Assembly: GCF_002846495.1 (NCBI RefSeq)
Contig: NZ_PJNE01000001.1
Location: 2,666,001 to 2,730,000, forward strand
From: Phycicoccus duodecadis
GTDB lineage: Bacteria > Actinomycetota > Actinomycetes > Actinomycetales > Dermatophilaceae
DNA: 64,000 nucleotides
Direction of reading: 5' to 3'
Positions within the stretch are counted from its first letter, which is position 1, and every line of letters starts with the position of its first letter. The notes below the pieces were generated by a model, which did no database searches, was not told the origin of the DNA, and was given only the letters and a program-made list of their open reading frames with translations. Positions 32,482-42,701 of the stretch are shown here, one piece after another. The translations under genes were made by a program, and so were the position numbers.

Positions 32482-32991
32482 TCAGCCGCGGGTCAGGATG
32501 CCGGCGGCGTACGAGGCCTGCCCCACGTGCTGGGTGGCGTCGTTGAGCGCGCTCACCAGCCGGACGGCGAGGGTGACCGGCGGGTCCCAGCCCTGGTCGA
32601 CGACCCGGTCGAGGTCGTCCTCGCCGAGGCCGCGCAGGGCACCCGCGACGAGCTCGTACGTCGCGTCGAAGTAGCCGCGCAGGTCAGCCGCGGGGACGCG
32701 CACCGCGAGCACGTCGGCGGAGGACTGGCCGTAGCCGTGGGCGCTGGCCGGGAACGGCAGGTCGAAGCGCTCGTACCAGCCGCCCGAGGTCCACACCACG
32801 TCGAGGTCGAACGCGTCGGCGACGTGCTCGTCGAGGACCCGGGTCAGGTGCCACACCAGCCAGGCCACGGTGTTGGCGCCGTCGACCGGTGGGGTGGCCA
32901 GTCGGTCCTCGGGGAGGTCGTCGAGGAGGCCGTGCACGGTCTCGCGGACCCGGTCGAGAGCGTCGATGAGGAGGTCGCTGACATCTGCCAT
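32482..32991 (-). CDS. DinB/DUF664 family protein (mycothiol-transferase superfamily)
   Basis: 169 residues forming a four-helix bundle: LLIDALDRVRETVHGLLDDLPEDRL, NTVAWLVWHLTRVLDEHVAD (metal-site His), SADVLAVRVPAADLRGYFDATYELVAGALRGL and LNDATQHVGQASYAAGIL (second His). Members act as thiol-S-transferases with mycothiol or bacillithiol, or are uncharacterised. The ATG is seven bases after TAGCGT, so the mRNA looks leaderless. It probably continues into the Fpg/Nei gene. Confidence 0.88.
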   Translation of the reverse strand: MADVSDLLIDALDRVRETVHGLLDDLPEDRLATPPVDGANTVAWLVWHLTRVLDEHVADAFDLDVVWTSGGWYERFDLPFPASAHGYGQSSADVLAVRVPAADLRGYFDATYELVAGALRGLGEDDLDRVVDQGWDPPVTLAVRLVSALNDATQHVGQASYAAGILTRG

Positions 32992-32998
32992 GCCGCTG

Positions 32999-33004
32999 AC
33001 GCTA
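32999..33004 (-). promoter_or_regulatory. -10 element of the DinB-like gene, leaderless
   Basis: TAGCGT on the minus strand, seven bases before the ATG at 32991. Confidence 0.5.
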
Positions 33005-33028
33005 CCCGGGCGTCCCGCGGCGGGACGA

Positions 33029-33083
33029 CGACGGGGCGGTGGCGCAGCGCGGCCGTGACGACCGCTGCACCACCGCCCCGTCG
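33029..33083 (-). terminator. Terminator of the secreted propeller gene
   Basis: CGACGGGGCGGTGG pairs with CCACCGCCCCGTCG (perfect 14 bp). The 27-base loop contains a partial inner stem (GCAGCG/CGCTGC). It starts 20 bases after the gene's stop and ends just before the next promoter. Confidence 0.75.
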
Positions 33084-33103
33084 GGCGACTCGGGGAACCC
33101 GGG

Positions 33104-33979
33104 TCAGTCGAACTTCAGGCCCGAGAACCCGCGACCGACCTGACCGATGCCACGCAGGTCACCGCCGCGGAGGTCGTAGCCGTTGGTGTCGTAGTAGCCG
33201 AAGAGGGTGCCGTCGGGGTAGAGGCCCGCGATGGGACGGCCGGCGTGGTTGGTGCACGAGCCGACCGAGATCTTCTCGATGGCGCCCCAGCCCGAGGACC
33301 GGAGGGTGAAACCGCGCGGGACCCGGTCGGCGGTGCGGATGAGGTACTCCACGAGGGCGCCGCTGGAGGTCAGGGCGAGGAAGCCGTCGACCTTGTTGCC
33401 GGCGTAGGTGCCGCCGCCGCTCCAGGTGAGGGAGCGCACGCCGCCCCAGCCCGCGGTGGCGACGGTGCCCGCACCACGGACGACACCGGAGACCGAGACC
33501 GAGTAGCGGACCAGGCCACCGACGGTGGTGAGGCCGTAGAGGTAGCCGGAGTCACCGCGCGTGAGCTCGCGGATGCCGCCCCAGTTGCTGCCGACCCTGG
33601 TCGTGGTGGCGGCGCTGCCGTCGCCCGGGCTGAGGACGTTCCAGAGGGAGCCGTCGTCGAGCACGGCGAGGTACTGCTCGCCACCGTTGAGGTCACGCAC
33701 GTACGCCATGACCCTGATGGTCTGCGTCGCGTTGTCGAAGGACAGCGTCGACAACGTGCCGGCGCGGCCGCGCATGCCCACGATCGCCCCGTAGTACAGG
33801 GTGTCGGCGGTGGTGCGGTGGAACAGCACCCCGCAGTCGGTGGGGATGGTGACGGTCGTGGTCGCCGTGCGGACGACCGTGGGCGCGGCGGCGGTGGCCG
33901 GACCGGCCAGACCGGCGGCGACGGCCGTGGTCAGGGCGACGGCACCCAGCCGGCGCAGGACGCGGGATGCGATGGGCAT
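33104..33979 (-). CDS. Secreted beta-propeller-like protein (tachylectin-type repeats)
   Basis: 291 residues. A signal peptide (RVLRRLGAVALTTAVAAGLAGPATA, cleavage after an AxA-type site near residue 30) precedes three clear repeats of roughly 50 residues. Each repeat opens with W-G-G/A-I/V: NWGGIRELTRGDSGYLYGLTTVGGLVRY, GWGGVRSLTW...GFLALTSSGALVEY, and GWGAIEKISVGSC...GLYPDGTLFGY. Two cysteines could form a disulphide. This resembles tachylectin-like lectin propellers, so a glycan-binding role is possible but inferred. The ATG at 33979 has GAGGAGGGA about ten bases upstream. Confidence 0.85.
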   Translation of the reverse strand: MPIASRVLRRLGAVALTTAVAAGLAGPATAAAPTVVRTATTTVTIPTDCGVLFHRTTADTLYYGAIVGMRGRAGTLSTLSFDNATQTIRVMAYVRDLNGGEQYLAVLDDGSLWNVLSPGDGSAATTTRVGSNWGGIRELTRGDSGYLYGLTTVGGLVRYSVSVSGVVRGAGTVATAGWGGVRSLTWSGGGTYAGNKVDGFLALTSSGALVEYLIRTADRVPRGFTLRSSGWGAIEKISVGSCTNHAGRPIAGLYPDGTLFGYYDTNGYDLRGGDLRGIGQVGRGFSGLKFD

Positions 33980-34082
33980 GGTGGTGGTTCCCTCCTCGTC
34001 GGCCACCGTGGCCGACCCCGCGGAAGATATCCCACGGGATCGGCCCCGGGTCGCGGAACCGGGAGAACTTCCGCCGAACGGC

Positions 34083-36656
34083 TCACCCCAGGGTCAGGGT
34101 GCTGCCATCGGCGTCGAGGCCCACCGCCACCGTGTCGCCGTCCCGCACCCGCCCCGCGAGCAGCGCCGTGGCGAGCCGGTCGCCGATCTCGCGCTGCACC
34201 AGGCGACGGAGGGGCCGGGCCCCGAAGGCGGGGTCGTAGCCGCGCTCGGCGAGCCACTTCTTCGCGGGCTCGTCGACCTCGAGGGTGATGCGGCGGTCGT
34301 GCAGCCGGGTGGCGAGCGCGCGCACCTGGAGGTCGACGATCCGGGCCAGCTCGTCGCGCGAGAGGGGGTCGAAGACCACGACCTCGTCGAGACGGTTGAG
34401 GAACTCGGGCTTGAACGCGGCCCGCACCGCCGCCATCACCGCCTCGTGGCGGTCGCCGGCCTCCATCAGGGGGTCGACGAGGTACTGCGAGCCGAGGTTG
34501 CTCGTCATCACGAGGATGACGTTGCGGAAGTCGACCGTGCGGCCCTGCCCGTCGGTGAGGCGGCCGTCGTCGAGCACCTGCAGGAGGATGTCGAAGGTCT
34601 CGGGGTGGGCCTTCTCGAACTCGTCGAGCAGCACCACCGAGTACGGCCGGCGGCGCACGGCCTCGGTGAGCTGGCCGCCCTCCTCGTAGCCCACGTAGCC
34701 GGGCGGTGCACCGATGAGGCGGGCCACCGCGTGCCGCTCGGAGTACTCCGACATGTCGAGGCGCACCATCGCGCGCTCGTCGTCGAAGAGGAAGTCGGCC
34801 AGCGACTTCGCGAGCTCGGTCTTGCCGACGCCGGTGGGCCCGAGGAAGAGGAACGAGCCCGTGGGGCGGTCGGGGTCGGCGATGCCCGCGCGCGAGCGGC
34901 GGACGGCATCCGACACGGCCCGCACGGCGTCGGACTGCCCGATGAGGCGCGAGCCGATGATCGACTCCATCGAGAGCAGCTTCTCGCTCTCGCCCTGCAG
35001 CAGCCGCCCGGCGGGGATGCCGGTCCAGGCCGAGATGACCTCGGCGATGTCGTCGGCGCCCACCCGCTCCTTGACCATCAGGTCGGCGCCGGACGCGGCC
35101 CCGGCCGACTCGGCGGCCTGGGCGGCCTCGACGTCCTTCTCGAGGGCCGGGATCTCGCCGTAGAGGAGGCGCGAGGCACCCTCGTAGTCGCCCTCGCGCT
35201 GGAGCCGGTCGGCCTGGGTGCGCAGGTCGTCGAGGCGGGCCTTGAGGTCACCGACCCGGTTCAGCCCCTCCTTCTCGGCCTCCCAGCGGGCGGTGAGGGT
35301 CGAGAGTTCCTCGGTGCGTTCGGCGAGGTCGGCCCGCAGCCGCTGCAGCCGGTCGACCGACGCGTCGTCGGTCTCCTCGGCCAGGTGCAGCTCCTCCATC
35401 CGCAGCCGGTCGACCGCGCGGCGCAGCGCGTCGATCTCGACCGGGCTGGAGTCGATCTCCATCCGCAGCCGCGAGGCCGCCTCGTCGACGAGGTCGATGG
35501 CCTTGTCGGGCAGCTGCCGACCGGTGATGTAGCGGTCCGAGAGGGAGGCCGCGGCCACCAGGGCGGTGTCCTCGATCTCGACCTTGTGGTGCGCCTCGTA
35601 GCGTTCCTTGAGGCCGCGCAGGATGGCGATGGTGTCCTCGACCGAGGGCTCGCCGACGAACACCTGCTGGAAGCGGCGCTCGAGGGCCGGGTCCTTCTCG
35701 ACGTGCTCCCGGTACTCGTCGAGGGTGGTGGCGCCGACCAGGCGCAGCTCGCCACGAGCCAGCATCGGCTTGAGCATGTTGCTGGCGTCCATCGCCGACT
35801 CACCCGTGGCGCCGGCACCCACGACGGTGTGCAGCTCGTCGATGAAGGTGATGACCTGCCCGTCGCTGCCGGTGATCTCGGCCAGGACGGCCTTGAGCCG
35901 CTCCTCGAACTCGCCGCGGTACTTGGCCCCGGCGACCATGGCGCCGAGGTCGAGCGCGATGAGGCGCTTGCCGCGCAGCGACTCCGGGACGTCGCCGTCG
36001 ACGATGCGCTGGGCCAGGCCCTCGACGACGGCGGTCTTGCCGACACCGGGGTCGCCGATCAGCACGGGGTTGTTCTTGGTCCGGCGCGACAGGACCTGCA
36101 CGACGCGGCGGATCTCGGCGTCGCGCCCGATGACGGGGTCGAGCCGGCCGTCGCGGGCGGCCTGGGTGAGGTCGGTGCCGTACTTCGCGAGCGCTTCGCC
36201 GCCCTCGGCCGGGGTCTCCGACGTGACCGGGCGCCCGCCGCGGAGCTCGGTGATGCGAGCCTCCATGTCGGTGGCGCCGCGCTGCTCGACGGCGGCCAGG
36301 TGCCGGGTCTCGGCCAGTGCCAGCAGCAGCAGGTCGAGCGCGAGGTAGGAGTCACCCTTGGCGCGCATCAGGGTGTCGGCCTGCTGGAGCACCGAGAGGG
36401 CGTCGCGCCCGAAGGTCGGCGGCGCGGTCGAGCCGCTGGTGGTGGGCAGGGCCCGGAGCCGGGCGTCGGCCTGCGCCAGGACCTGCGCGGCGCCGGTGCC
36501 GGCCGCTGCCAGCAGGGTGTCGGCGAGCGGGGTGTCGAGCCGGAGCACCTCACTGGTGAGGTGGTCGGGGGTGATCTCGGCGTGGCCGGCGGTCTGCGCG
36601 GCACGCTGGGCGAGGGCCAGCGCCTCCGCCACCTTCGTCGTGGGCTTGAGCTCCAT
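34083..36656 (-). CDS. clpB: ATP-dependent disaggregase ClpB
   Basis: 857 residues. The N-domain (about 1-150) is followed by AAA1 with Walker [16 protein letters not shown] and Walker [16 protein letters not shown] coiled-coil middle domain (about 400-520, e.g. [33 protein letters not shown]) distinguishes ClpB from ClpA/ClpC. AAA2 has [15 protein letters not shown] and [13 protein letters not shown]. It rescues aggregated proteins together with DnaK. AGGAG lies ten bases before the ATG. A HAIR operator and a SigH-like promoter lie upstream, so heat and thiol stress probably both induce it. Confidence 0.97.
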   Translation of the reverse strand: MELKPTTKVAEALALAQRAAQTAGHAEITPDHLTSEVLRLDTPLADTLLAAAGTGAAQVLAQADARLRALPTTSGSTAPPTFGRDALSVLQQADTLMRAKGDSYLALDLLLLALAETRHLAAVEQRGATDMEARITELRGGRPVTSETPAEGGEALAKYGTDLTQAARDGRLDPVIGRDAEIRRVVQVLSRRTKNNPVLIGDPGVGKTAVVEGLAQRIVDGDVPESLRGKRLIALDLGAMVAGAKYRGEFEERLKAVLAEITGSDGQVITFIDELHTVVGAGATGESAMDASNMLKPMLARGELRLVGATTLDEYREHVEKDPALERRFQQVFVGEPSVEDTIAILRGLKERYEAHHKVEIEDTALVAAASLSDRYITGRQLPDKAIDLVDEAASRLRMEIDSSPVEIDALRRAVDRLRMEELHLAEETDDASVDRLQRLRADLAERTEELSTLTARWEAEKEGLNRVGDLKARLDDLRTQADRLQREGDYEGASRLLYGEIPALEKDVEAAQAAESAGAASGADLMVKERVGADDIAEVISAWTGIPAGRLLQGESEKLLSMESIIGSRLIGQSDAVRAVSDAVRRSRAGIADPDRPTGSFLFLGPTGVGKTELAKSLADFLFDDERAMVRLDMSEYSERHAVARLIGAPPGYVGYEEGGQLTEAVRRRPYSVVLLDEFEKAHPETFDILLQVLDDGRLTDGQGRTVDFRNVILVMTSNLGSQYLVDPLMEAGDRHEAVMAAVRAAFKPEFLNRLDEVVVFDPLSRDELARIVDLQVRALATRLHDRRITLEVDEPAKKWLAERGYDPAFGARPLRRLVQREIGDRLATALLAGRVRDGDTVAVGLDADGSTLTLG

Positions 36657-36703
36657 CCGTGCGGGTCTCCTGTGGGTCCGATGGTCGTGCTGTCCTGAAG
36701 AAC

Positions 36704-36730
36704 AACGCTCACCAAAGTTGAGTCTATTCC
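36704..36730 (-). promoter_or_regulatory. SigH/SigR-like promoter of clpB
   Basis: On the minus strand GGAATA (36725-36730) and GTT (36704-36706) are 18 bases apart, which fits the actinobacterial SigH/SigR consensus GGAAY-N18/19-GTT. Confidence 0.55.
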
Positions 36731-36737
36731 ACTCAAG
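36717..36737. promoter_or_regulatory. HAIR operator (HspR site) of clpB
   Basis: GTTGAGT, seven bases, ACTCAAG. This matches the HspR-associated inverted repeat CTTGAGT-N7-ACTCAAG at 13 of 14 positions and overlaps the clpB promoter and the last codons of the gluconokinase gene. Confidence 0.85.
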
Positions 36738-37299
36738 ACCCGCCGTCGAGCCCGGCGGGACGCTCGGTTGCGGGCTGCGTCATCAGCCACGCGGCCGCCT
36801 CGTGCACCAGGGAGTCGAGGTCGTGGCGCAGGTCGAGCACGACCCCGGCCTCGTCGGGCGCCAGGGGCTCGAGCAGGGCCAGCTGCGACGCGAGCAGGGC
36901 GGGTGGCATGAAGTGGCCGGTGCGCGCGGCCAGCCGGGCCTGGACGACGTCCGCGGGCCCGTCGAGGTGGACGAACAGGACCGGTGGGCCGGCGCGCAGC
37001 AGGTCGCGGTAGCGACGGCGCAGGGCCGAGCACGCCATCACCGTCGAGCGCCCCTCCCGGTCGCGGTCCGCGGTCCACGCCGCGAGCGCCAGCAGCCAGG
37101 GGCGCCGGTCGGCGTCGGTCAGCGGCGTCCCGGCCGCCATCCGTGCGATGTTCTCGGCCGGGTGGAAGTCGTCGGCCTCGCCGAAGGTGAGCCCGAGGGC
37201 GTCGGCCAACCCGCGCGCCACGGTCGACTTCCCCGAGCCCGACACCCCCATGACCACGACGTGGCGCGGCGGCATCGGGTCGCCGGCGCCGGGGGTCAT
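36733..37299 (-). CDS. gntK: Gluconokinase
   Basis: 188 residues. P-loop [23 protein letters not shown], then [29 protein letters not shown], the gluconate-site block of GntK, and [18 protein letters not shown]. It phosphorylates gluconate to 6-phosphogluconate. The ATG at 37299 overlaps the stop of the RraB-like gene (ATGA), so it is coupled. An ATG at 37275 is an alternative. The clpB HAIR operator overlaps its 3' end. Confidence 0.93.
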   Translation of the reverse strand: MTPGAGDPMPPRHVVVMGVSGSGKSTVARGLADALGLTFGEADDFHPAENIARMAAGTPLTDADRRPWLLALAAWTADRDREGRSTVMACSALRRRYRDLLRAGPPVLFVHLDGPADVVQARLAARTGHFMPPALLASQLALLEPLAPDEAGVVLDLRHDLDSLVHEAAAWLMTQPATERPAGLDGGS

Positions 37300-37562
37300 G
37301 CCCCGGGGTGCGGGTCGTACCAGCCGCCGTGTTCCTCGGCCAGGGCGGCGAAGCGGTCGCGCAGGCCCTGCTCGACGGGCCGCGACTCGTCGACCACCAT
37401 CTCCTCGCGCACCAGCACCGCCCACTCGTGGGCCTCCGCGTCGTCCTCGCCCGCCAGGGCCTCGCGCACGACGCGCACCTCGGTGAAGCCCTCGTCCGCC
37501 AGCCCCGCCGCCACCTCGTCGGCGGTCTCACGGTCGGGGAAGACGAGGAGGTGCTCGGTCAT
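37296..37562 (-). CDS. Small RraB-like (ribonuclease E inhibitor-like) protein
   Basis: 88 residues: MTEHLLVFPDRETADEVAAGLADEGFTEVRVVREALAGEDDAEAHEWAVLVREEMV, ending [19 protein letters not shown]. The ferredoxin-like pattern and the 'LA..HGG.YD' ending resemble the RraB domain. Whether it touches RNase E is unknown. It is coupled to gntK downstream. CATACT six bases before the ATG may be a leaderless -10. Confidence 0.7.
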   Translation of the reverse strand: MTEHLLVFPDRETADEVAAGLADEGFTEVRVVREALAGEDDAEAHEWAVLVREEMVVDESRPVEQGLRDRFAALAEEHGGWYDPHPGA

Positions 37563-37568
37563 ACCCGA

Positions 37569-37574
37569 AGTATG
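37569..37574 (-). promoter_or_regulatory. Possible -10 element of the RraB-like gene
   Basis: CATACT on the minus strand, six bases before the ATG at 37562. It keeps the A2 and T6 positions but not T1. Confidence 0.35.
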
Positions 37575-37628
37575 GACGCCGTCCGGCGCCGGGGGGCGGC
37601 GCGCCACCGGGCACCGTCGGCCGGCCGG

Positions 37629-37634
37629 TAGCGT
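37629..37634 (+). promoter_or_regulatory. -10 element of the TspO-like gene, leaderless
   Basis: TAGCGT, six bases, then the ATG at 37641. Confidence 0.55.
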
Positions 37635-37640
37635 CGGAGC

Positions 37641-38441
37641 ATGAGCGTCGCGACGACCACCTCCACCGCCCCGACCTCCGCCGACCGGGTGCGGCAGGTG
37701 GGCGTCACCCTGGCCGAGGTGTTCTGCGTCGTTGGCACCCTCGTGGGGGTCGGCGTCATCGGCACCCGCGTCGAGGAGTCCTCGGGGGGCGCGCTGGCGG
37801 CCGACGCGACCCTGGTCGCGCCCGCCGGGCCCGCCTTCTCGATCTGGACGCCGATCTACTTCGGCCTGCTCGGCTACACCGTCTGGCAGTGGCTGCCGCA
37901 GCAGGCCGCCGAGCCCCGGCACCGCGCCATCGGCTGGCTGGTCGCGGCGTCGATGGTGCTCAACGCCGGCTGGCTGCTGGTGACCCAGCAGGGCTGGCTG
38001 TGGGCGAGCGTGGTCGTCATCCTGGCCCTGGCCGGGGTGCTCGGGCTGCTGGTGCGCCGGCTCGAGGAGCACCCCACCTACGGGCACGCCGAGACCGTGC
38101 TGGTCGACGGTACCTTCGGCCTGTACCTGGGATGGGTCACCGTCGCCTCCGTCGCCAACGTGACGACCACGCTCATCGAGAGCGGCGTCGACCCGCAGGG
38201 CCTGGTCGCCGAGGTGCTGGCGGTCGTCGTGCTCGCCGTGGCCGCCGGGCTCGGGGTGCTCTACGCCCGCCGGCTGGGGGCCCGCTGGGCGGTGGCGGCG
38301 GCGATGGCGTGGGGGCTGGCGTGGATCGCGGTCGGCCGGCTCACCGACGCACCGTCGTCGGTCCTGGTCGGGATCGCGGCGCTGGTCGCCGCCGGCGTGG
38401 TGCTGGCGGCCGTCCCCCGCGCCGCGGCATCCCGTCAGTGA
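37641..38441 (+). CDS. TspO/MBR-related tryptophan-rich membrane protein
   Basis: 266 residues with seven or eight hydrophobic segments. The diagnostic part is PAGPAFSIWTPIYFGLLGYTVWQWLP, followed by MVLNAGWLLVTQQGWLWASVVVI, as in the tryptophan-rich sensory (TspO-like) superfamily. It is longer than the canonical five-helix TspO by about two helices. The ligand and role are unknown. Its last seven bases overlap the end of hspR on the other strand. Confidence 0.75.
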   Translation: MSVATTTSTAPTSADRVRQVGVTLAEVFCVVGTLVGVGVIGTRVEESSGGALAADATLVAPAGPAFSIWTPIYFGLLGYTVWQWLPQQAAEPRHRAIGWLVAASMVLNAGWLLVTQQGWLWASVVVILALAGVLGLLVRRLEEHPTYGHAETVLVDGTFGLYLGWVTVASVANVTTTLIESGVDPQGLVAEVLAVVVLAVAAGLGVLYARRLGARWAVAAAMAWGLAWIAVGRLTDAPSSVLVGIAALVAAGVVLAAVPRAAASRQ

Positions 38442-38890
38442 CGGGGCGGGCTCCACACCACGAGGGCCTGGCTGCGGTCGGTGCGCGGTCGCCGGCCGAG
38501 CCGGGTCGCATACACATCGCCGGTCGGGCTGACCGAGAACACGCGGGTCAGCCGGCCCGCCCCGGCCTCGAGGGCGTCGACCTGATCGGTGAGCTCGGCG
38601 ACCCGCGCCCGCAGGGCCGTGACCTGGTTCTCGAGCTCGAGGATGCGGGCGATGCCGGCGAGCGAGACGCCCTCGTCCTGGCTGAGCCGCTGGATCTCGC
38701 GGAGCAGCCCGACATCGCGCTGGGAGTACCGGCGGCCGCCGCCCTTGGTGCGTGACGGCGTGACCAGCCCCAGGCGGTCGTACTGGCGCAGGGTCTGCGC
38801 GTGCATCCCGGCGAGCTCGGCGGCCACCGAGATGACGAACACGGGGGTGTCGTCGTCGGGCGCGAAGGCGCTGATGTCGATGCGGGTCAC
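38435..38890 (-). CDS. hspR: Heat-shock repressor HspR (MerR family)
   Basis: 151 residues. MerR-type winged helix: FVISVAAELAGMHAQTLRQYDRLGLVTPSRTKGGGRRYSQRDV, then a coiled coil (GIARILELENQVTALRARVAELTDQVDALE). HspR binds HAIR sites with DnaK as co-repressor, giving feedback control. It is the last gene of the dnaK operon, 14 bases after dnaJ. GGGAGGT precedes the GTG. Candidate targets in this window are the sites upstream of dnaK and clpB. Confidence 0.95.
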   Translation of the reverse strand: MTRIDISAFAPDDDTPVFVISVAAELAGMHAQTLRQYDRLGLVTPSRTKGGGRRYSQRDVGLLREIQRLSQDEGVSLAGIARILELENQVTALRARVAELTDQVDALEAGAGRLTRVFSVSPTGDVYATRLGRRPRTDRSQALVVWSPPRH

Positions 38891-38904
38891 CGTGGCACCT
38901 CCCG

Positions 38905-39954
38905 TCAGGTCGCGGCCTGCTCGAACAGGCTGGCCCGGGGGTCCGCGCCGCCCTCGGTGGCGCGCAGCGTCTCGACCGCCTGCCGGGCCTCGTCGCTCAG
39001 CCGTTGAGGCACGACGACCACGACCTTGGCCAGCAGGTCTCCCGTGCCGTTCTTGCCGACCACCCCGCGCCCCTTGACGCGCAGCACCCGGCCGCTGGGG
39101 GTGCCCGGCGCGACCTTGACCCGCACCCGCGAGCCGTCGAGCGTGGGCACCTGCACGGTCGCCCCGAGGGCGGCCTCGGCGAAGGTGACCGGCAGGTCGA
39201 CGGTGAGGTCGTCGCCGGCCCGCGCGAACACCGGGTGCTTCTCGACGGCGACGGTGAGGATGAGGTCGCCGCGCGCCGCGCCGGGGTCGCCCTCGCCGCC
39301 CTTGCCGCGGAGGCGGATCTTCTGCCCGTCGCGCACGCCGGCGGGGATCTTGGCGGTGATGCGGCCGCCGTCCGCGGTGCTCAACGTGACCGTCGAGCCC
39401 TCGACGGCGTCGCGGAACGGGAGGGTGGTGCGGGCCTGGACGTCGGCGCCCGGGCGGGGCCCGGCCGTGCTGCGCCCACCGCGGAACCCGGTGCCGCCGA
39501 ACGGGTCTCCGCCCCGGCCACCGGCTCCTGCCCCGCCGAACATCTGGGCGAGCAGGTCGTTGATGTCGGGCTCGCCCGCGCCCCCGTAGCCACCCGGGCC
39601 GCCCTGCTGGAACCGCACGCGCGACCCGGCACCTCCGCCGCCGCCGAAGGCGCTGAAGATGTCCTCGAACCCGCCGTCGCCACCACCCGGACCACCGGCC
39701 CGGAAGCGCGCGCCGCCGCCCGCCATCGAGCGGATGGCGTCGTACTCCTGGCGCTGCTTGGGGTCGGAGAGCACGGCGTTGGCCTCACCGATGTCCTTGA
39801 AGCGCTGCTCGGCCGCGGCATCCCCGGAGTTCCGGTCGGGGTGGTGCTTGCGGGCGAGCTTGCGGTACGCCTTCTTGATCGCGGCGTCGTCGGCGTCCTT
39901 GGCGACGCCGAGGATCGCGTAGAAGTCCTTCTCGAACCAGTCCTGGCTGGCCAT
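38905..39954 (-). CDS. dnaJ: Chaperone DnaJ, without the zinc-finger domain
   Basis: 349 residues. The J-domain (residues 1-75) contains KHHPDRNSGD with the HPD motif. A Gly/Phe-rich stretch (about 85-165) follows, then directly the C-terminal substrate domains (DVQARTTLPFRDAVEGSTVTL, VEKHPVFARAGDDL). No CxxCxGxG repeats are present, so it is a type II (CbpA-like) J-protein. It stimulates DnaK's ATPase. GAGGAGG lies before the ATG at 39954. Confidence 0.93.
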   Translation of the reverse strand: MASQDWFEKDFYAILGVAKDADDAAIKKAYRKLARKHHPDRNSGDAAAEQRFKDIGEANAVLSDPKQRQEYDAIRSMAGGGARFRAGGPGGGDGGFEDIFSAFGGGGGAGSRVRFQQGGPGGYGGAGEPDINDLLAQMFGGAGAGGRGGDPFGGTGFRGGRSTAGPRPGADVQARTTLPFRDAVEGSTVTLSTADGGRITAKIPAGVRDGQKIRLRGKGGEGDPGAARGDLILTVAVEKHPVFARAGDDLTVDLPVTFAEAALGATVQVPTLDGSRVRVKVAPGTPSGRVLRVKGRGVVGKNGTGDLLAKVVVVVPQRLSDEARQAVETLRATEGGADPRASLFEQAAT

Positions 39955-40010
39955 CGTCGCCTCCTCACGCACTTTCGGTGGACGGGTCGGGGTGGGTCAC
40001 GGGTGCCCGG

Positions 40011-40627
40011 TCACTCGGGGTCGGCCACGGCGACCCGGGCGGGGCGCAGGACCTGCTCCCCGGCACGGTAGCCGGGCTGGAGCACGGTGACGACGGTCGT
40101 GGCCGTGGCGCCGACGGGCAGGTCGGCGTCGTCGGCGGGCCACGGGGCGTGCATCAGCGCCTCGTGCTGCTGTGGGTCGAACGCCTCGCCCTTGGCACCG
40201 AAGCGGCTGAGGCCGTAGCGGCCCAGCGCCCCCTCGAGCTTGTCGGCGATCGCGGCGAACGGCCCCGTGAGGTCGCCGTGCTCCCGCGCGGCGTGGATGT
40301 CGTCGAGCGTCGGCAGCAGCGACTCGAGGACGTCGCGGACGACGCGCTCCTGCACCACGGCGCGGTCACGGTCGACGCGCCTCTTGTAGTTGACGTACTC
40401 GGCCTGGAGACGCTGGAGGTCACCGAGTCGCTCGGCGGCCAGCACCGCGTCGGCGGTGCTCCCGGCCGGGGCGGCCTCACCGTCGGACGGCGCCTCCGCG
40501 GGCTCGCCGGGAGGGGCGTCCACCGCGGCGGGGGTGGCCCCGGACTGCTCCGGGGCCACCTCCTCGCCGCGTACCGGCTCGTCGTTGACCGCCTCGGTGT
40601 TCACCGAGTCGTCGGGCGACTGGTCGG

Positions 40628-40631
<4 letters not shown>
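40011..40631 (-). CDS. grpE: Nucleotide exchange factor GrpE
   Basis: 206 residues. The first 65 residues are acidic and Pro/Ala-rich. The coiled coil reads [44 protein letters not shown], and the C-terminal beta domain has [14 protein letters not shown] and [23 protein letters not shown]. It exchanges ADP on DnaK. Its GTG overlaps the dnaK stop (GTGA). Confidence 0.96.
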
Positions 40632-42532
<1,901 letters not shown>

Positions 42533-42561
42533 GGGGATGCTCCTTGGTTCTACTGACTCGG

Positions 42562-42582
42562 GTTGAGTGCTTCTCGCTCACG
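42562..42582. promoter_or_regulatory. HAIR-like operator 1 of dnaK
   Basis: GTTGAGT, seven bases, GCTCACG. The left half is a good HspR half-site and the right half is degenerate. It overlaps the -10 and the predicted transcription start. Confidence 0.55.
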
Positions 42583-42609
42583 TTAGGTCCGACGGTTCGG
42601 GTTGAGCAA
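42580..42609 (-). promoter_or_regulatory. dnaK promoter
   Basis: On the minus strand TTGCTC (42604-42609), an 18-base spacer and TAACGT (42580-42585), about 48 bases upstream of the dnaK start. Confidence 0.55.
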
Positions 42610-42624
42610 ATCGTCCGGACCAAA

Positions 42625-42645
42625 CTTGATCTCACTCGGCTCAAC
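42625..42645. promoter_or_regulatory. HAIR-like operator 2 of dnaK
   Basis: CTTGATC, seven bases, GCTCAAC: correct HAIR spacing, with CTTGA and CTCAA cores intact. It lies just upstream of the -35. Confidence 0.65.
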
Positions 42646-42701
42646 TCTCGGGTCCACTCATCTGTTCCCGGGGATGGCCAGGGCCGTCACCCCGGCCGTG
42701 C

